From Pyronema omphalodes (taxonomy: Eukaryota; Ascomycota; Pezizomycetes; Pezizales; Pyronemataceae), in NCBI GenBank assembly GCA_024516155.1, contig JAJJXM010000055.1:372001-436000 (forward strand): a DNA stretch of 64,000 bases, in the 5' to 3' direction. The notes beneath the pieces are model-generated. The model was not told the origin of the DNA and made no database searches. It saw nothing but the letters and a program-made list of their open reading frames with translations. A program made the translations under genes and the position numbers. Below, in pieces: positions 54,311 through 63,765 of the stretch (the first letter of the stretch is position 1; every line of letters starts with the position of its first letter).

Positions 54311-54338
<28 letters not shown>
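54311..54338 (-). repeat. Internal poly(A) run downstream of L5 ORF2
   Basis: T28 on the plus strand, about 97 nt beyond the ORF2 stop and about 750 nt before the true 3' tail. Compare L1 and L3. Confidence 0.88.
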
Positions 54339-54341
<3 letters not shown>

Positions 54342-54434
54342 CAAAAACAGAAATCCTAAGTAAGAAAGCACTGCAAAATCAGCGCGCGCGAAAGTTCCTA
54401 AGGTACTGCGGTCAGTGTAGTCAGCGGTAGGGGT

Positions 54435-57400
54435 CTATCCCCTTCTGCGAGGCTTCTCTAGCCGGGCGTGTGCCCAGGTCGAGGTAGCAACCTTGGTTGC
54501 AGAGATAAAGGTGGAAAGAGCCTTGGTGCCGGAGGGGGTGTCCAGAATGGTGTTTAGGTTGATCCGGGAGTGTTGTCTGAGTTTGAGGTCCTTCCTGAGT
54601 GTGGAGCGAGCGGCCTGGAATTCGGGGCAGCTCAGGAGGAGGTGTCGAGGCGTCTGCGGTGGGTGGATTGGGCAGCTGCAGCTGCGGGAGGGGTATGCGT
54701 CGGATGGAGGGTGGGCCAAGCAGTTGAGGAAGTACCCGTGGCCGGTGCGAAGACCCAGGATTGCAGTTGATATCCAGCGGGGGTTTTCGGTGTACGCAGT
54801 GTCCATTGTGCGGCGGTGTGTGGCGGTGTACGTGCGCGGTCGGGGGGAAGAGGTGAACCAGGTAGCCCAGTCTTCGGTGTACCTCTCTCGAGCGCGGCGG
54901 CGCAGCCAAGTGAGGGATATCGGTATTCGTCGGCGTGGCGGTACTGTTGTCGCCTGTCTGGCCAGTTCGTCGGCGGCTTCGTTTCCGGGGACACTAGTGT
55001 GTCCTGGGACCCAGTGGATGGTAATTGAGGTACCGTAAGCGTGAAGGTCGTGAGCGGTGTTGTGGATGGCCCAGGCGAGCTCCTGGCCGGGGCCTCGACG
55101 GAGGTGAGAGGCTCGATGTATCGCGGCCTGGTTGTCGGTAAAAACGTGGATGTGTTTGTCGTATAGGTCGTTGCGTCGAATATGTGTCAGGCATGTCCGG
55201 AGTCCTTCGTGGATGGCCATAACTTCCGCGTCGAAGACTTCTGTTCTGTCGCCCATGGGCACTATGGAGTCGACAGGTCGTGGCAGCCCGTGGGGGATGG
55301 TGTATCCTGCGCCTGTTATGCCGTCAAGTTGAGAGCCGTCCGTGTACAGTAGGATAGTATCCGATCGTTGGCGAAGGGCGTGGAGGAGGAGGAGGTGGTC
55401 GTCGGCAGCGTCAGCCTTCGGGGAGGAGGAGATGTCGATCGTTAATGTAGGGGCGAGGTCGTCGTCGGGGATGTTTTGGGAGGTGTCCTCGATTTCGGCG
55501 TTTGGTTGGACCCACGGGGAGAGGGTGCTGATGACGTGCAGGAGGCGGGACGGGGCTTGTCCTGGGACGTGCCACGGGTGGTCGTACTCGGTGTCCGGGT
55601 TGATGGAGGCATCATTGATACTCGGGGCGGGAAACGAGACGGGGCAGCGTGTGATGATAGGGTGCGAAGCGGGTAAGGTGAGGGTGCGCAGGGCGTATTT
55701 CCGCTGGCGGTTGTCAAGACGTATTGTGACGGGAGGGAGTGCGGATTCATTGTGGAGGGCCAGGACCGGAGTAGAGGTGAAAGCGTTGAGAATCCTGCGC
55801 AGGGCGGTGTTCTGTTGATTCTGGAGGGTGCGGGCAAGGTCTTTTTGTTGGTTCCACCATATCTCTGCGCCGTAGTCTGCTCTCGACTGGACACACGCCT
55901 GGTAGATTAGTCTTGTAGCAGCGGGGGACAGACCTGTTTCGTACCGTGCTAACCTACACAGTGCGTTCAGAGTTCTTTGCGCGGCGGTTACTCGTCTAGC
56001 TACATGTTTTCTAAAGTTAAGTTTCCTATCTAAATACAGGCCTATCCACCTCACAACATCCTTCTCTCCTCCTTGTGTTCCCGGTGTGATAACTGTACCG
56101 TTTGGTAACTTAACTTTTCCCTCCTCAGTGATGCTATCGGTGCGTGCCCAGTGGAAATGCAGGAGCTCTGACTTGGCATCGTCAAATGCAACGGCGTTTG
56201 CGTCGGCCCACCGAAAGGCTGTTGTCGTGATGTTCTCAAGTGCGCGGGCGTTCGCTTTTCTGGTGCGTCCCTGGACGACGATCGCTACGTCGTCAATGTA
56301 GCTAGGTGTCCAGGCGTACGGGTGTACCTGCGCTAGTTCGTCGAATAATGGGCGGAGGTATAATAAGAAAAGTATGGGGGATGCAGGGGAACCTTGTGGG
56401 ATGCCTGTTTGCACTGGGCGTTGCGTGTCAGTTCGCCCGTCGAACGCTAGAGCGATCGTGCGATCTGCGAGGAAAGACTGGCACCACGATACTACTGGTC
56501 GCGGGCACCCAAGCTGTCGTAATGTTTGTTGGAGGCGGTCAGCAGAGACGTGGTCGAACGCTCCACGAACATCGAGGAAGAGGGCAGAGGTTAGCATTCC
56601 GTGAGATTTCCCAATCTCAACGTCGTGCACCAGCGCCATCGCCGCGTCAATTGCTGATCTCTGCGGGCGTCCACCTATTTGGTCTCTATGTAGTAAGTCG
56701 TGAGAGTCTGCCATCGTGCCTAGGCGAGTGGCCATTAGTTTTTCGAGGGTCTTCCCAAGGCAGTTTAGGAGCGCAATCGGACGGTATGCCTTTGGATTGC
56801 TGTAATCCGGCTTGTTAGGTTTGGCGATAATGACTGTGGTGGCCTGGCGCCAGCATCGCGGATGGTAGCCCACCGTCCCTAATGTGGCGTAGAGGTTGTT
56901 CATGTGTTTGGGGATGGCAAGGTATGCTTGGCGCAGGCAGGCGAATGTGAGCCCATCGGGTCCGGGCGCCTTCGTCGGCGAGGAGGAGAATATCGCTGTT
57001 TCTACCTCTGTCGGTGTAAAGGTGGTCCACTGCAACTCGCGGCGCGGGGGGAGGACGGACGGAGGCGGTGGTGGCGGCGGCGGGGGAAACAACTTTTGGA
57101 AGGCCTCTACCTTTGCGTCGAAGGAGCTGCAGATTGTTTCTTGGCCGTTTATCATTGCGCGGAGGTTTGGTGTTAGCTGAGCACGCCGAGGGTTGGTGTA
57201 CCTAAACGCCTGCCACACATCGGGTCCTTCGGCTTGGGAAAGATATTCCTTCCACTTTGCATCTTTCGCCGTTCGAATGGTCCTGTGGTATTCGTTTCGG
57301 TGTTGTTTGTAGTTTAGGTGGGATCTATCGTCACGTTTGCGTTTCCACTTACGTCTTGCTTTGGTCATCTTTTTCCTTGCCTCGGTGACTTCTGCGGTCC

Positions 57401-58355
57401 ACCATCTCTTCGATTGTGGGGTCACTTGTAGTACGGGGGTGGACGTAGTCGCGGCATTAAGGATGGCATCACGTATTGACTCCGCCCACGCATCGAGGTT
57501 GTCTGTGGTAGGGTGGTTGCGGTATTGTGTCCATGATGGTGTGAGGGCTAAGCACGAGGCACGGAGGGTTTCGGCGAAGAGCTCCCAATCCGTCTTTTTC
57601 CAGTTCAGTCGGTTTGTTGGGGGGGTTGTTTCAGCGTCTGGGTGGGTTGTGTGCACTTCGAAACGTATGACTTCATGGTCAGATCCCGTAGCGTTGTCGT
57701 CGTCAATTGCCCAGTTGATTGTTTCCTCTGCCATGTGGGGTGATGCTAGGGTCAGGTCGAGGACGGAAGAACTGCGGCCTTGGTTGTAGTAGTAGGTGGG
57801 AATGTCAGGGACGGACACGAGGGTCCAGTCTCGTTGTTCGATGAGGTCAACTATTTCGGTGGCGCGGGTGGGGGAACGTGTGGAGGAGTTCCACAGGGCA
57901 TGGTGGGCGTTGAGGTCACCTGTGATGATGCACCTGCGGGGGAGGGGGAGGGGGGTGAGGGCTCTCGGGATGGTATAAATATTGCTTTCGGGGTGTTTTT
58001 CGTTGTACATATTAAGAAGAAAGAAAGAAGGAATTAAGTCGGTGCCTACCTCGAGGACCTGGAGGTCAGGATCCGCGCATATATCGGTGCGCTGAGAAAC
58101 CCTGAGGTATGGGTTTGTCCTGGTCACATAGGCGGCTGTTCTGTTGGTGGTTCTGTCCCCACGCGGTGGCAAGACCAGTGTGAACGATGGGTGTGTGGTG
58201 GCGTATGTTATGTCGGTAATGTGAATTTCTTGTATTAGGATTATGTCGGCTGTGTTGTCTGCGCTATTCAGCAGCGCATCGAGTGCTGTTCGTTGTCGGT
58301 TCACGTTGTGGGAGACGATCCGTATGGTTGCTGCCAGTATGTTGTAGCTAGACAT
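54435..58355 (-). CDS. L5 ORF2: intact LINE endonuclease-reverse transcriptase-RNase H, 1306 aa
   Basis: The enzyme for target-primed reverse transcription. The AP-endonuclease-like domain (about 1-235) shows IILIQEIH with E43, TGDLNAHHALW (145-155) and GSDHEVIRF (224-232). RT (about 460-740): KAYRPIALLNC (522-532), FLDVRGAF (593-600), GIPQGSPASPI (651-661), catalytic YIDD (686-689). RNase H (about 1000-1140) has the acidic set D1006 (YTDGS), E1044 and D1074 (FTDNQAA), and a HWVPGHTSVPGNEAAD block. A C-terminal Cys/His segment CSCPIHPPQTPRHLLLSC follows. No stop or shift in 1306 codons makes this the only visibly complete LINE polymerase in the window. Its ATG overlaps the ORF1 stop by 8 nt (ATGTCTAG). 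Confidence 0.95.
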   Translation of the reverse strand: MSSYNILAATIRIVSHNVNRQRTALDALLNSADNTADIILIQEIHITDITYATTHPSFTLVLPPRGDRTTNRTAAYVTRTNPYLRVSQRTDICADPDLQVLEVGTDLIPSFFLLNMYNEKHPESNIYTIPRALTPLPLPRRCIITGDLNAHHALWNSSTRSPTRATEIVDLIEQRDWTLVSVPDIPTYYYNQGRSSSVLDLTLASPHMAEETINWAIDDDNATGSDHEVIRFEVHTTHPDAETTPPTNRLNWKKTDWELFAETLRASCLALTPSWTQYRNHPTTDNLDAWAESIRDAILNAATTSTPVLQVTPQSKRWWTAEVTEARKKMTKARRKWKRKRDDRSHLNYKQHRNEYHRTIRTAKDAKWKEYLSQAEGPDVWQAFRYTNPRRAQLTPNLRAMINGQETICSSFDAKVEAFQKLFPPPPPPPPPSVLPPRRELQWTTFTPTEVETAIFSSSPTKAPGPDGLTFACLRQAYLAIPKHMNNLYATLGTVGYHPRCWRQATTVIIAKPNKPDYSNPKAYRPIALLNCLGKTLEKLMATRLGTMADSHDLLHRDQIGGRPQRSAIDAAMALVHDVEIGKSHGMLTSALFLDVRGAFDHVSADRLQQTLRQLGCPRPVVSWCQSFLADRTIALAFDGRTDTQRPVQTGIPQGSPASPILFLLYLRPLFDELAQVHPYAWTPSYIDDVAIVVQGRTRKANARALENITTTAFRWADANAVAFDDAKSELLHFHWARTDSITEEGKVKLPNGTVITPGTQGGEKDVVRWIGLYLDRKLNFRKHVARRVTAAQRTLNALCRLARYETGLSPAATRLIYQACVQSRADYGAEIWWNQQKDLARTLQNQQNTALRRILNAFTSTPVLALHNESALPPVTIRLDNRQRKYALRTLTLPASHPIITRCPVSFPAPSINDASINPDTEYDHPWHVPGQAPSRLLHVISTLSPWVQPNAEIEDTSQNIPDDDLAPTLTIDISSSPKADAADDHLLLLHALRQRSDTILLYTDGSQLDGITGAGYTIPHGLPRPVDSIVPMGDRTEVFDAEVMAIHEGLRTCLTHIRRNDLYDKHIHVFTDNQAAIHRASHLRRGPGQELAWAIHNTAHDLHAYGTSITIHWVPGHTSVPGNEAADELARQATTVPPRRRIPISLTWLRRRARERYTEDWATWFTSSPRPRTYTATHRRTMDTAYTENPRWISTAILGLRTGHGYFLNCLAHPPSDAYPSRSCSCPIHPPQTPRHLLLSCPEFQAARSTLRKDLKLRQHSRINLNTILDTPSGTKALSTFISATKVATSTWAHARLEKPRRRG

Positions 58356-59663
58356 GGGCGTTCATCTCAGTGTCTCTGTCGGCTGGGTTGGGTGGGGCGG
58401 CGGCGGGGTTTTGTGACGCTGTCCAGGCTTCTTTGAATATGCGGATGCGTACGGGGCATTGCTTGCTGAAGCCTGGGAGGTCGAGGTCGGGGAGGTTGGC
58501 GTCCGCGCAGTTTTTGCAATGGTATCTAGTGTGCTCACAACGCTTACCTTTGCTTTGGGGGCAGTCGTTGCAGGCGTGGTCGTCCGTGGGGTGGTTCTGG
58601 CCGCAGATGCCGCAGGTGGGGCCTTGCGGTCCAGTGCAGTTGGTGTAGTGGTGGCCAAAGAGCAAGCAGCGCCGACACTGGTCGGTCCGTCGGGCAGAGT
58701 GGTACTCGGTGACTCTTCGGGGCTCGAAGAGTACCATGACTCGTTTGCGCTTCAGGAGTGCGAGCTCTTCGGCGGTACGTACCGCAATAACCACACTGGA
58801 CGCTTCCTTGCCCACACGCTTCTCCGCGGTCGTCATATATCGGGGGGGTTGCGCCAGGGTGACAGATCCGTTGCTGCGTTCGATCTCCTCCTGGAGGGAG
58901 CGCATTCCGTCGGGGGAGTCGGGGTATTGGCTCGTGGGGATTCCATGAACTGCGAGCTTATACCACCGTTCGTTCAGGCGGGGTGCGGCGATGGAGGTGT
59001 TGACCTGTCGCGTCGCTGTGTGTATGGTCCCTAGGTTCTCGGTCAGCTCGGATTCAGTGGTGCCGTCTGTCATGGTCACGATGAGGTTTCGTGATGAGGC
59101 TTGTCTGATCGTGGCGACAGCCATGTGAGGCGGCGCCTGTGTCTGGGTGAGTGCAGCGTTGATCGCCCTTCCCAGTTGGGCTTTGGTATTGACGTCGATT
59201 TCCGCAGGGTGTGGGAAGGGTATCATGATGGACTGGGGGCGGGTGCGTTGGCGTCGGGGGTGCGGTTTTGCGGGGGGGGTTGCTTTTAGGGGCGTGGGCG
59301 GGGAAGGAGAGGTCAGCGACGGTTGTGCCGGAGGTCCACGGCTGGTGAGTGGTCGTGGGGGGGTTGTGGCGGCGAGTAGTGGTGGAGGTCGGTATGGCGA
59401 TGTTGTGGTGGCGAAGGGCGTTTTCCAGGGGTCGGCATCGTTCTTTCCAGTATTGGAGGTCGTCGGGGGGTGAGTTGGCGGTGGTCGTTTGTTCGGGGTG
59501 GGGTTGACGTTGGGGCTGTGTCGGAGGGGGAGGGCTGGGTTTTGTGATTTTGTCGAGTCTTTTGTTGATGGTGTCGATGGAATGGACAATAGGTCGGAGC
59601 GCGTCGTTGGTGTTTTTCGAAATCATAGTGGCGATGGCTGAGAGGAGGTTGTTGTCGGGCTGA
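58348..59663 (-). pseudogene. L5 ORF1, C-terminal two thirds (frame change in a C8 run)
   Basis: From 59663 the frame reads LLSAIATMISKNTNDALRP through YWKERCRPLENALRHHNIAI, which parallels L1 ORF1. In the C8 run at about 59272-59279 the reading must change to the frame that contains RRQRTRPQSIMIPFPHPAEI. That frame continues to three zinc knuckles (CRRCLLFGHHYTNC, CGICGQNHPTDDHAC, and a third cluster) and stops at 58348. L6 has C7 and a single frame here. This is therefore a homopolymer indel, a sequencing error, or a slippage site. The N-terminal part is on the other side of M3. Confidence 0.82.
59649..59663. repeat. Left 15-bp TSD of M3
   Basis: TTGTTGTCGGGCTGA, identical to 61846-61860. 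Confidence 0.93.
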
Positions 59664-61845
59664 TTTATTTATTTATTTATTTATTAACTCATACACGCAT
59701 CCAACCGTAAGGTTATGGCGGAATCTACAGTAAATACGAAATTAAGAAACCCGTGTGTTAGGCCAGGCTCTCACTGGGTATGCCCCAGAGCTTGTCGTTA
59801 GGGTGTGGGGTTGTAGACCCCCAAATCTCGTTGTGCTTTTGTTCGTCAAGCGTCGTCTGTTCCAGGAGCCCTGTACGCTCGGAGGCCACCTCGCCGGGTC
59901 GTTCCCCCATTTCCTCCACCCTTCCCCTCCCATTTTTAACCATTTTTCCGCCTTTATTTCCCCCACAAAGCAAAAACAAAACCAAAGCAAAGTTAAACAG
60001 CCGCCGGGCCCCCTACGCCCCCACTCTCCTCCCCTCTCTCAACTCCTCCGCCGGTGTCTCCTGACTCTTTGCCCTTTGAAACACCCGGGCCCGCCCTGCC
60101 CCTCTTCGCCTCCCCTCTCTCCCCTTCTCCCTCCTTCTTCCTCAGCCTTCTCGCTGCCCCGCCTCGCCTCTCTCCCCTTCTTGTCGGTGGTGTTGTAAGT
60201 CCAAGATTGCCATTCCCAAGCACAATCTGGACGTTGATGCCTCCGCTCTTGACGACTTCTGCCCAAGTCTTCTTTGCGGAGGGGGTTGTCTGTCTGGGTT
60301 GGTGGGTATTCTTTCCCCTCCCACCATTCTTCGTTGTAGGGGTCTTGCTGGGTGTCGCTGCCGTAGGTCTCGTCTCCTGCGCTTTCATCTTCTTCTTCTG
60401 CGTAGCCTTCGCCTCCACAGTCTTCCATCCGTTCGTCTCAGCAGGGGCAGTGCTTGGGGCGTCGGGTAGAGGTGTGTCCTGAGCAGATGAATTGTCAGGG
60501 TGAGGTTCCGGTGTCGCATCGGTTGACGTGATCGCGAGGAGAGGTAGGGGGGACATAGGCTTGAGGGCATCAAGCTTGTCCTGGGCGGCGGCAGTCGCAT
60601 GTTTCGAGTGCATCAGGCTTCGCACCGGTGATGCAGCTCTCGGTTTGTGGTTGACCGGTGCTCTGGTCGTTGGTGAGGTGGGTTCGGTGTTCTGGTCGCT
60701 TCCCCTTCGCTTTCTCTTGCCAGGAGGGTTGCGGACAGCGTCCAGGACATCCTGAATGTCATGTTGGACGACGGACAGTTGCATAGTCATCTCTTCCATC
60801 GCTGAGGAAGAGGCCGTGAGGTTCGGTGAGGGGGGGCGCCGAAATGACTTGTTGCTGTTCGTCGATTTTCTTCGTCAGGGCGTCCACAGCAGCTTTGAGA
60901 GCTGCTGTTTCTGCCTGTGTAGAGTCGTATGCTGTGCGCAGCGTCGCGTTTTCGAAGAGCAGATCGTTGAATTTCGTCATCATGACGTCGAATCTGCCGT
61001 GTATCGCATCGTTGTTGTTGCGTATGGATTCCTCGAGTGTATTGAAGCGTCGCTGTGTGTCCCGGTGGATCTGTTGTATCCCCAGGAAGTTGGCTCCAGT
61101 GAGTTCGGCGCAGTTGTCATGGAACAGCTGATCCAGCGTGACATAGTTGTCATCAGCTGCGACTGCCTCATTAATCGCAGATACACACAAGCGACGGTAG
61201 TGACTGAACCGGCTGTGTTCAGTTGTCGCCTGTTGCTGCTGTGTTGAGGGCGAGGGAACTGGTGATACTGCCGGCACCACGGTCTGGGAGGCCGTCCCAG
61301 TGAAGTTTCCATCAACTTGTTTGGCTTTTCCATCTCTTCCATCAGAGGCAGTCTTAGGTCTATGACGGTACATCTTGGCCATGTACGCTTCTATCAACTG
61401 TTCATTCGTCTGTTGCTGCTGGGTTGAAGCTGAAGGAACTGGTGATCTTGCCAAGACCACGCTCTGGAAGGGTTTTCCAGCGAAGTTTCCATCAACTTCA
61501 TCAACTATTCCATCTCCTCCATCAAAAGTAGGATCGGATCCATCATGAGGAGGGTCGGCTAGAACATTGTACGCGTTTTCGGACCGTTTCGATCGTCGGG
61601 CGTTGTTCTGTCGTTGTTTTGGCGACATTTCGTGAGGTGGGGTAAGCCAAAACTCGTGAAAACTCTGATTTTGCGACAAAAGTCAACAAAAACGACGTAG
61701 AATTCCCTGAAAATTCAGAGAATAACGTAACAGAGTGCTGCGAATCCGAATCCGATGAGAAAACCGGGGGTTTCGGTGCTCGTTGTTGAGAATGCAGGGG
61801 GGGGGTCGCCGTTGCCGTGTGGTGTGCCGCGTCGAGTCGCACTTT
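59664..61845 (-). mobile_element. M3, full-length ORF1-only LINE-like element inside L5 ORF1
   Basis: 2182 bp bounded by perfect 15-bp TSDs. The 5' end in element orientation is AAAGTGCGACTCGACGCGGC followed by the common ACACCACACGG. It carries ORF1 but no ORF2. The 3' UTR has the GGCGAGGTGGCCTCCGAGCG box, the type-1 terminal hairpin (complement of 59685-59720: CATAACC-TTAC-GGTTGGATGCG) and an (AAAT)n tail. The TSDs prove that the unit mobilised as a whole. Confidence 0.92.
59993..61679 (-). pseudogene. M3 ORF1, one frameshift, internal duplication
   Basis: 61679-60759 reads the N-terminal half (MSQNQSFHEFWLTPPHEMSP; coiled coil with EESIRNNNDAIHGRF and KAAVDALTKKIDEQQQ). An extra G in the G7 run near 60831 shifts the frame. 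60799-59993 reads the rest (268 codons, TWAEVVKSGG, Arg/Gly-rich end). The N-terminal part contains a diverged tandem duplication of about 60 residues (DGNFAGKPFQSVVLARSPVP and DGNFTGTASQTVVPAVSPVP), absent from M1 and M2. Confidence 0.85.
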
Positions 61846-61860
61846 TTGTTGTCGGGCTGA
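61846..61860. repeat. Right 15-bp TSD of M3
   Basis: TTGTTGTCGGGCTGA, identical to 59649-59663. Confidence 0.93.
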
Positions 61861-62255
61861 GGCTGGGGGTCGGGGTTGACGTCGGAAGCAGTTATTGCGT
61901 GCTGGCTGTCGTTGAGGTTTAGGTCAGAGTCGGATTCGGAGTCGGTGTCGGGGCAACTGTCAGTGTCCATGGCGGTCGGCATTGTTTCGACGGGGGTCCC
62001 ATCGAGGTTCACGTGGGTGTCTGTTTTCGGTCGGGTGACATTTTTGCGGAGGAGGTCGAGGTCACGTCTAGAGGCGGATGTTTTGGTGGGGGGTTTGGTG
62101 ACTTTTCCGGAGACGGTCGTTGATTTCTTAGAGGTCGCGATGGCGGAGGAGCCAGCGTGCGGGGCGTTGATTCGGGAAAGCTCGTCGGGGCTAAAAATAT
62201 TCTCGGGTACCTGCATACGCGAGGGCGTGGCGGGGATGGGTGCGTTAGCGTCCAT
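61861..62255 (-). pseudogene. L5 ORF1, N-terminal part
   Basis: Starts MDANAPIPATPSRMQVPENI, Ser/Thr/Asp-rich with an acidic stretch (DTDSCPDTDSESDSDLNLND), and runs in frame to the M3 insertion at QPQPDN. It would continue directly into 59663 if M3 and one TSD were removed. Start chosen as the first ATG of the open frame. Confidence 0.75.
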
Positions 62256-62705
62256 CGCTTAACCGGTGGTACGGTAAGCGATGGCGAAGAGTCACGTGAG
62301 GAGGCTCTTGCTAAGCGAGCACGAAAATTTCTCGCGAGGAAAGGGGTCCGGAGGGGGGGAAATTTGGGGTATCACCACAACCAGTGCTGCTGGTGGGGGG
62401 GGGATTTGGGGGGGGGGGGGGATTTCGGTATGCCGAAACCGAAAATAAGGTCGGTTTGATGATTGGGGGGGCGGGTGGTGGAGCGGCGTTGATGAAAGTG
62501 CCCGGAATCCGGCCCGGAGGTCCCAGAATCGCGTTTTTTCCGCTGAATCTCAACGGTAAACGGTAGCTGGGTTCCGAAAGTCGAGATTCGGGGTAATTCC
62601 GAGGTAAGAAATCGATTGCCAATTCGAAAATCGGGGAAATTGTTGTTGTTGTCGCAAATGCAGGGGGGGGTCAGCGGTTGCTGTGTGGTGTTTTTGCGGC
62701 TAAAT
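62256..62705 (-). other. L5 5' UTR
   Basis: Contains long G/C homopolymers (about 62395-62420) and, at its outer end, ACACCACACAGCAACCGC with a C-rich tract. This 5' terminus is clearly related to the 5' ends of the M elements (ACACCACACGGCAACGGCG). Confidence 0.65.
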
Positions 62706-62797
62706 CTGTTTAGGAGGGAGTCGAGGGCTGGGCGTTGGCGATTCATGTTATGGGAAACTATTCGGATTGTCGTTGCCAATTGTTTGTAATTAGACAT
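62706..62797 (-). pseudogene. L6 ORF2, first codons
   Basis: MSNYKQLATTIRIVSHNMNR then ALDSLLN, as in L2, then L5 sequence. The start overlaps the ORF1 stop by 8 nt. Confidence 0.8.
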
Positions 62798-63765
62798 GTT
62801 GGATCATGTCGGTGTCTTTGTCTGTAGGGTTGGGTGAGGTAGAGGCGGCGGGTTGGGTTGCCTCTCTGGGTTCCTTGTGGATGCGGAGGCGAGTCGGCCA
62901 TTGTTTGTGAAAGGCGGGATGGTCATGTTCGGGGATGCCAGCCTCGACGCAGTTTCTGCATCCGTACTTAGTGTGTGAGCACGACTTACCGTTTCTCGTC
63001 GGGCATTCGGTGCAGTTGTGGTTCTCCGTGGGGTGTTCTTTTCCACAGAGGGCGCAGATCGGTCCGGGGGGTCGAGTGCAGGTTGCGTGGTGGTGGCCGT
63101 AGAGTTGGCACCGTCGACATTGATCGGTTTTCCTCGCGGTGAAGTATTCGGTGACCCTTCGCGCTTCGAAGAGGACCAGCACCTTACGGCGTTTGAGGAG
63201 GCCCAACTCGTCGGGCGTGCGCACTGCAATTACTAGACTGGAGGCCGTCTTGCCAGCGGGCTTTTCTGCCGTCGTCATGTACCGCGGAGTCTGGGCCAGG
63301 GTGACCGGGTTGTTGCTCCGTTCGATTTCTTCCCGGAGGAGGCGCATTCCTTCCTCAGTGTCGGGGAAGATGTCCGTGGGGATGCCGTGGACGGCGAGTT
63401 TATACCATCCTTCGTTGATGCGAGGGCTGTCGAGAGAGGGGTGTACCGTTTGGGCAGCGCGTTGAATTGTTTCTAAGTGTGCGGTTAGCTCTTCGGCAGT
63501 GGTAGCAGGGTTCAGTGTCAAGATGATATTTCCCGCTTCGTTTTTGCGGACCGTAGTGACTCCCATGTGAGAGGGGGCTTTGGCCTCCAGCAGTGCTTTG
63601 TTCACTGCGAAGCCCATTTCTACTCTCGTGTGGACCGGGAGGACACTGGGGTCGGGCAGGGCAGAACGATTTCCTGGGGGCGGGTTCGGGGCTGTCGTTT
63701 GACAACGGGGCGAGTAGTGGCGGGTGTGGGGTTGGTGGGGGGGTTGGCTTTGAGGAGATGTTTGT
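62790..63765 (-). pseudogene. L6 ORF1, N-terminally truncated by the L7 tail
   Basis: One open frame from the junction at 63765 through RPVVKRQPRTRPQEI and the conserved central domain (KLAVHGIPTDIFPDTEEGMR, TLAQTPRYMTTAEK). It continues into three zinc knuckles and ends DMIQHV. No frame change occurs in its C7 run, unlike L5. The original start is lost. Confidence 0.83.

Larger units (their letters stand above)
53557..62705 (-). mobile_element. Tad-like LINE L5, nearly intact, interrupted by M3
   Basis: Minus strand. The 5' end lies near 62705 (a short ATTTAGCCGCAAAA extension, then ACACCACACAGCAACCGC and a C8 tract). It has a long 5' UTR and ORF1 (62255-61861 plus 59663-58348, split by M3). 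Then come ORF2 (58355-54435, intact), a T28 run (54311-54338, A run in sense), the 3' UTR, a hairpin (complement of 53581-53616) and an (AAAC)n-like tail to about 53557. Without M3 it is about 6.95 kb. It is inserted in ORF2 of L6 on the right; the left flank is the M2 tail. Confidence 0.87.
62706..63765 (-). mobile_element. LINE L6, fragment (ORF1 and first ORF2 codons)
   Basis: The part of a LINE left between the 5' end of L5 (which cut its ORF2 after about 30 codons) and the 3' tail of L7 (which cut its ORF1). The remaining ORF2 and 3' end are not adjacent to L5 on the left, so the locus has been rearranged. Confidence 0.82.
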
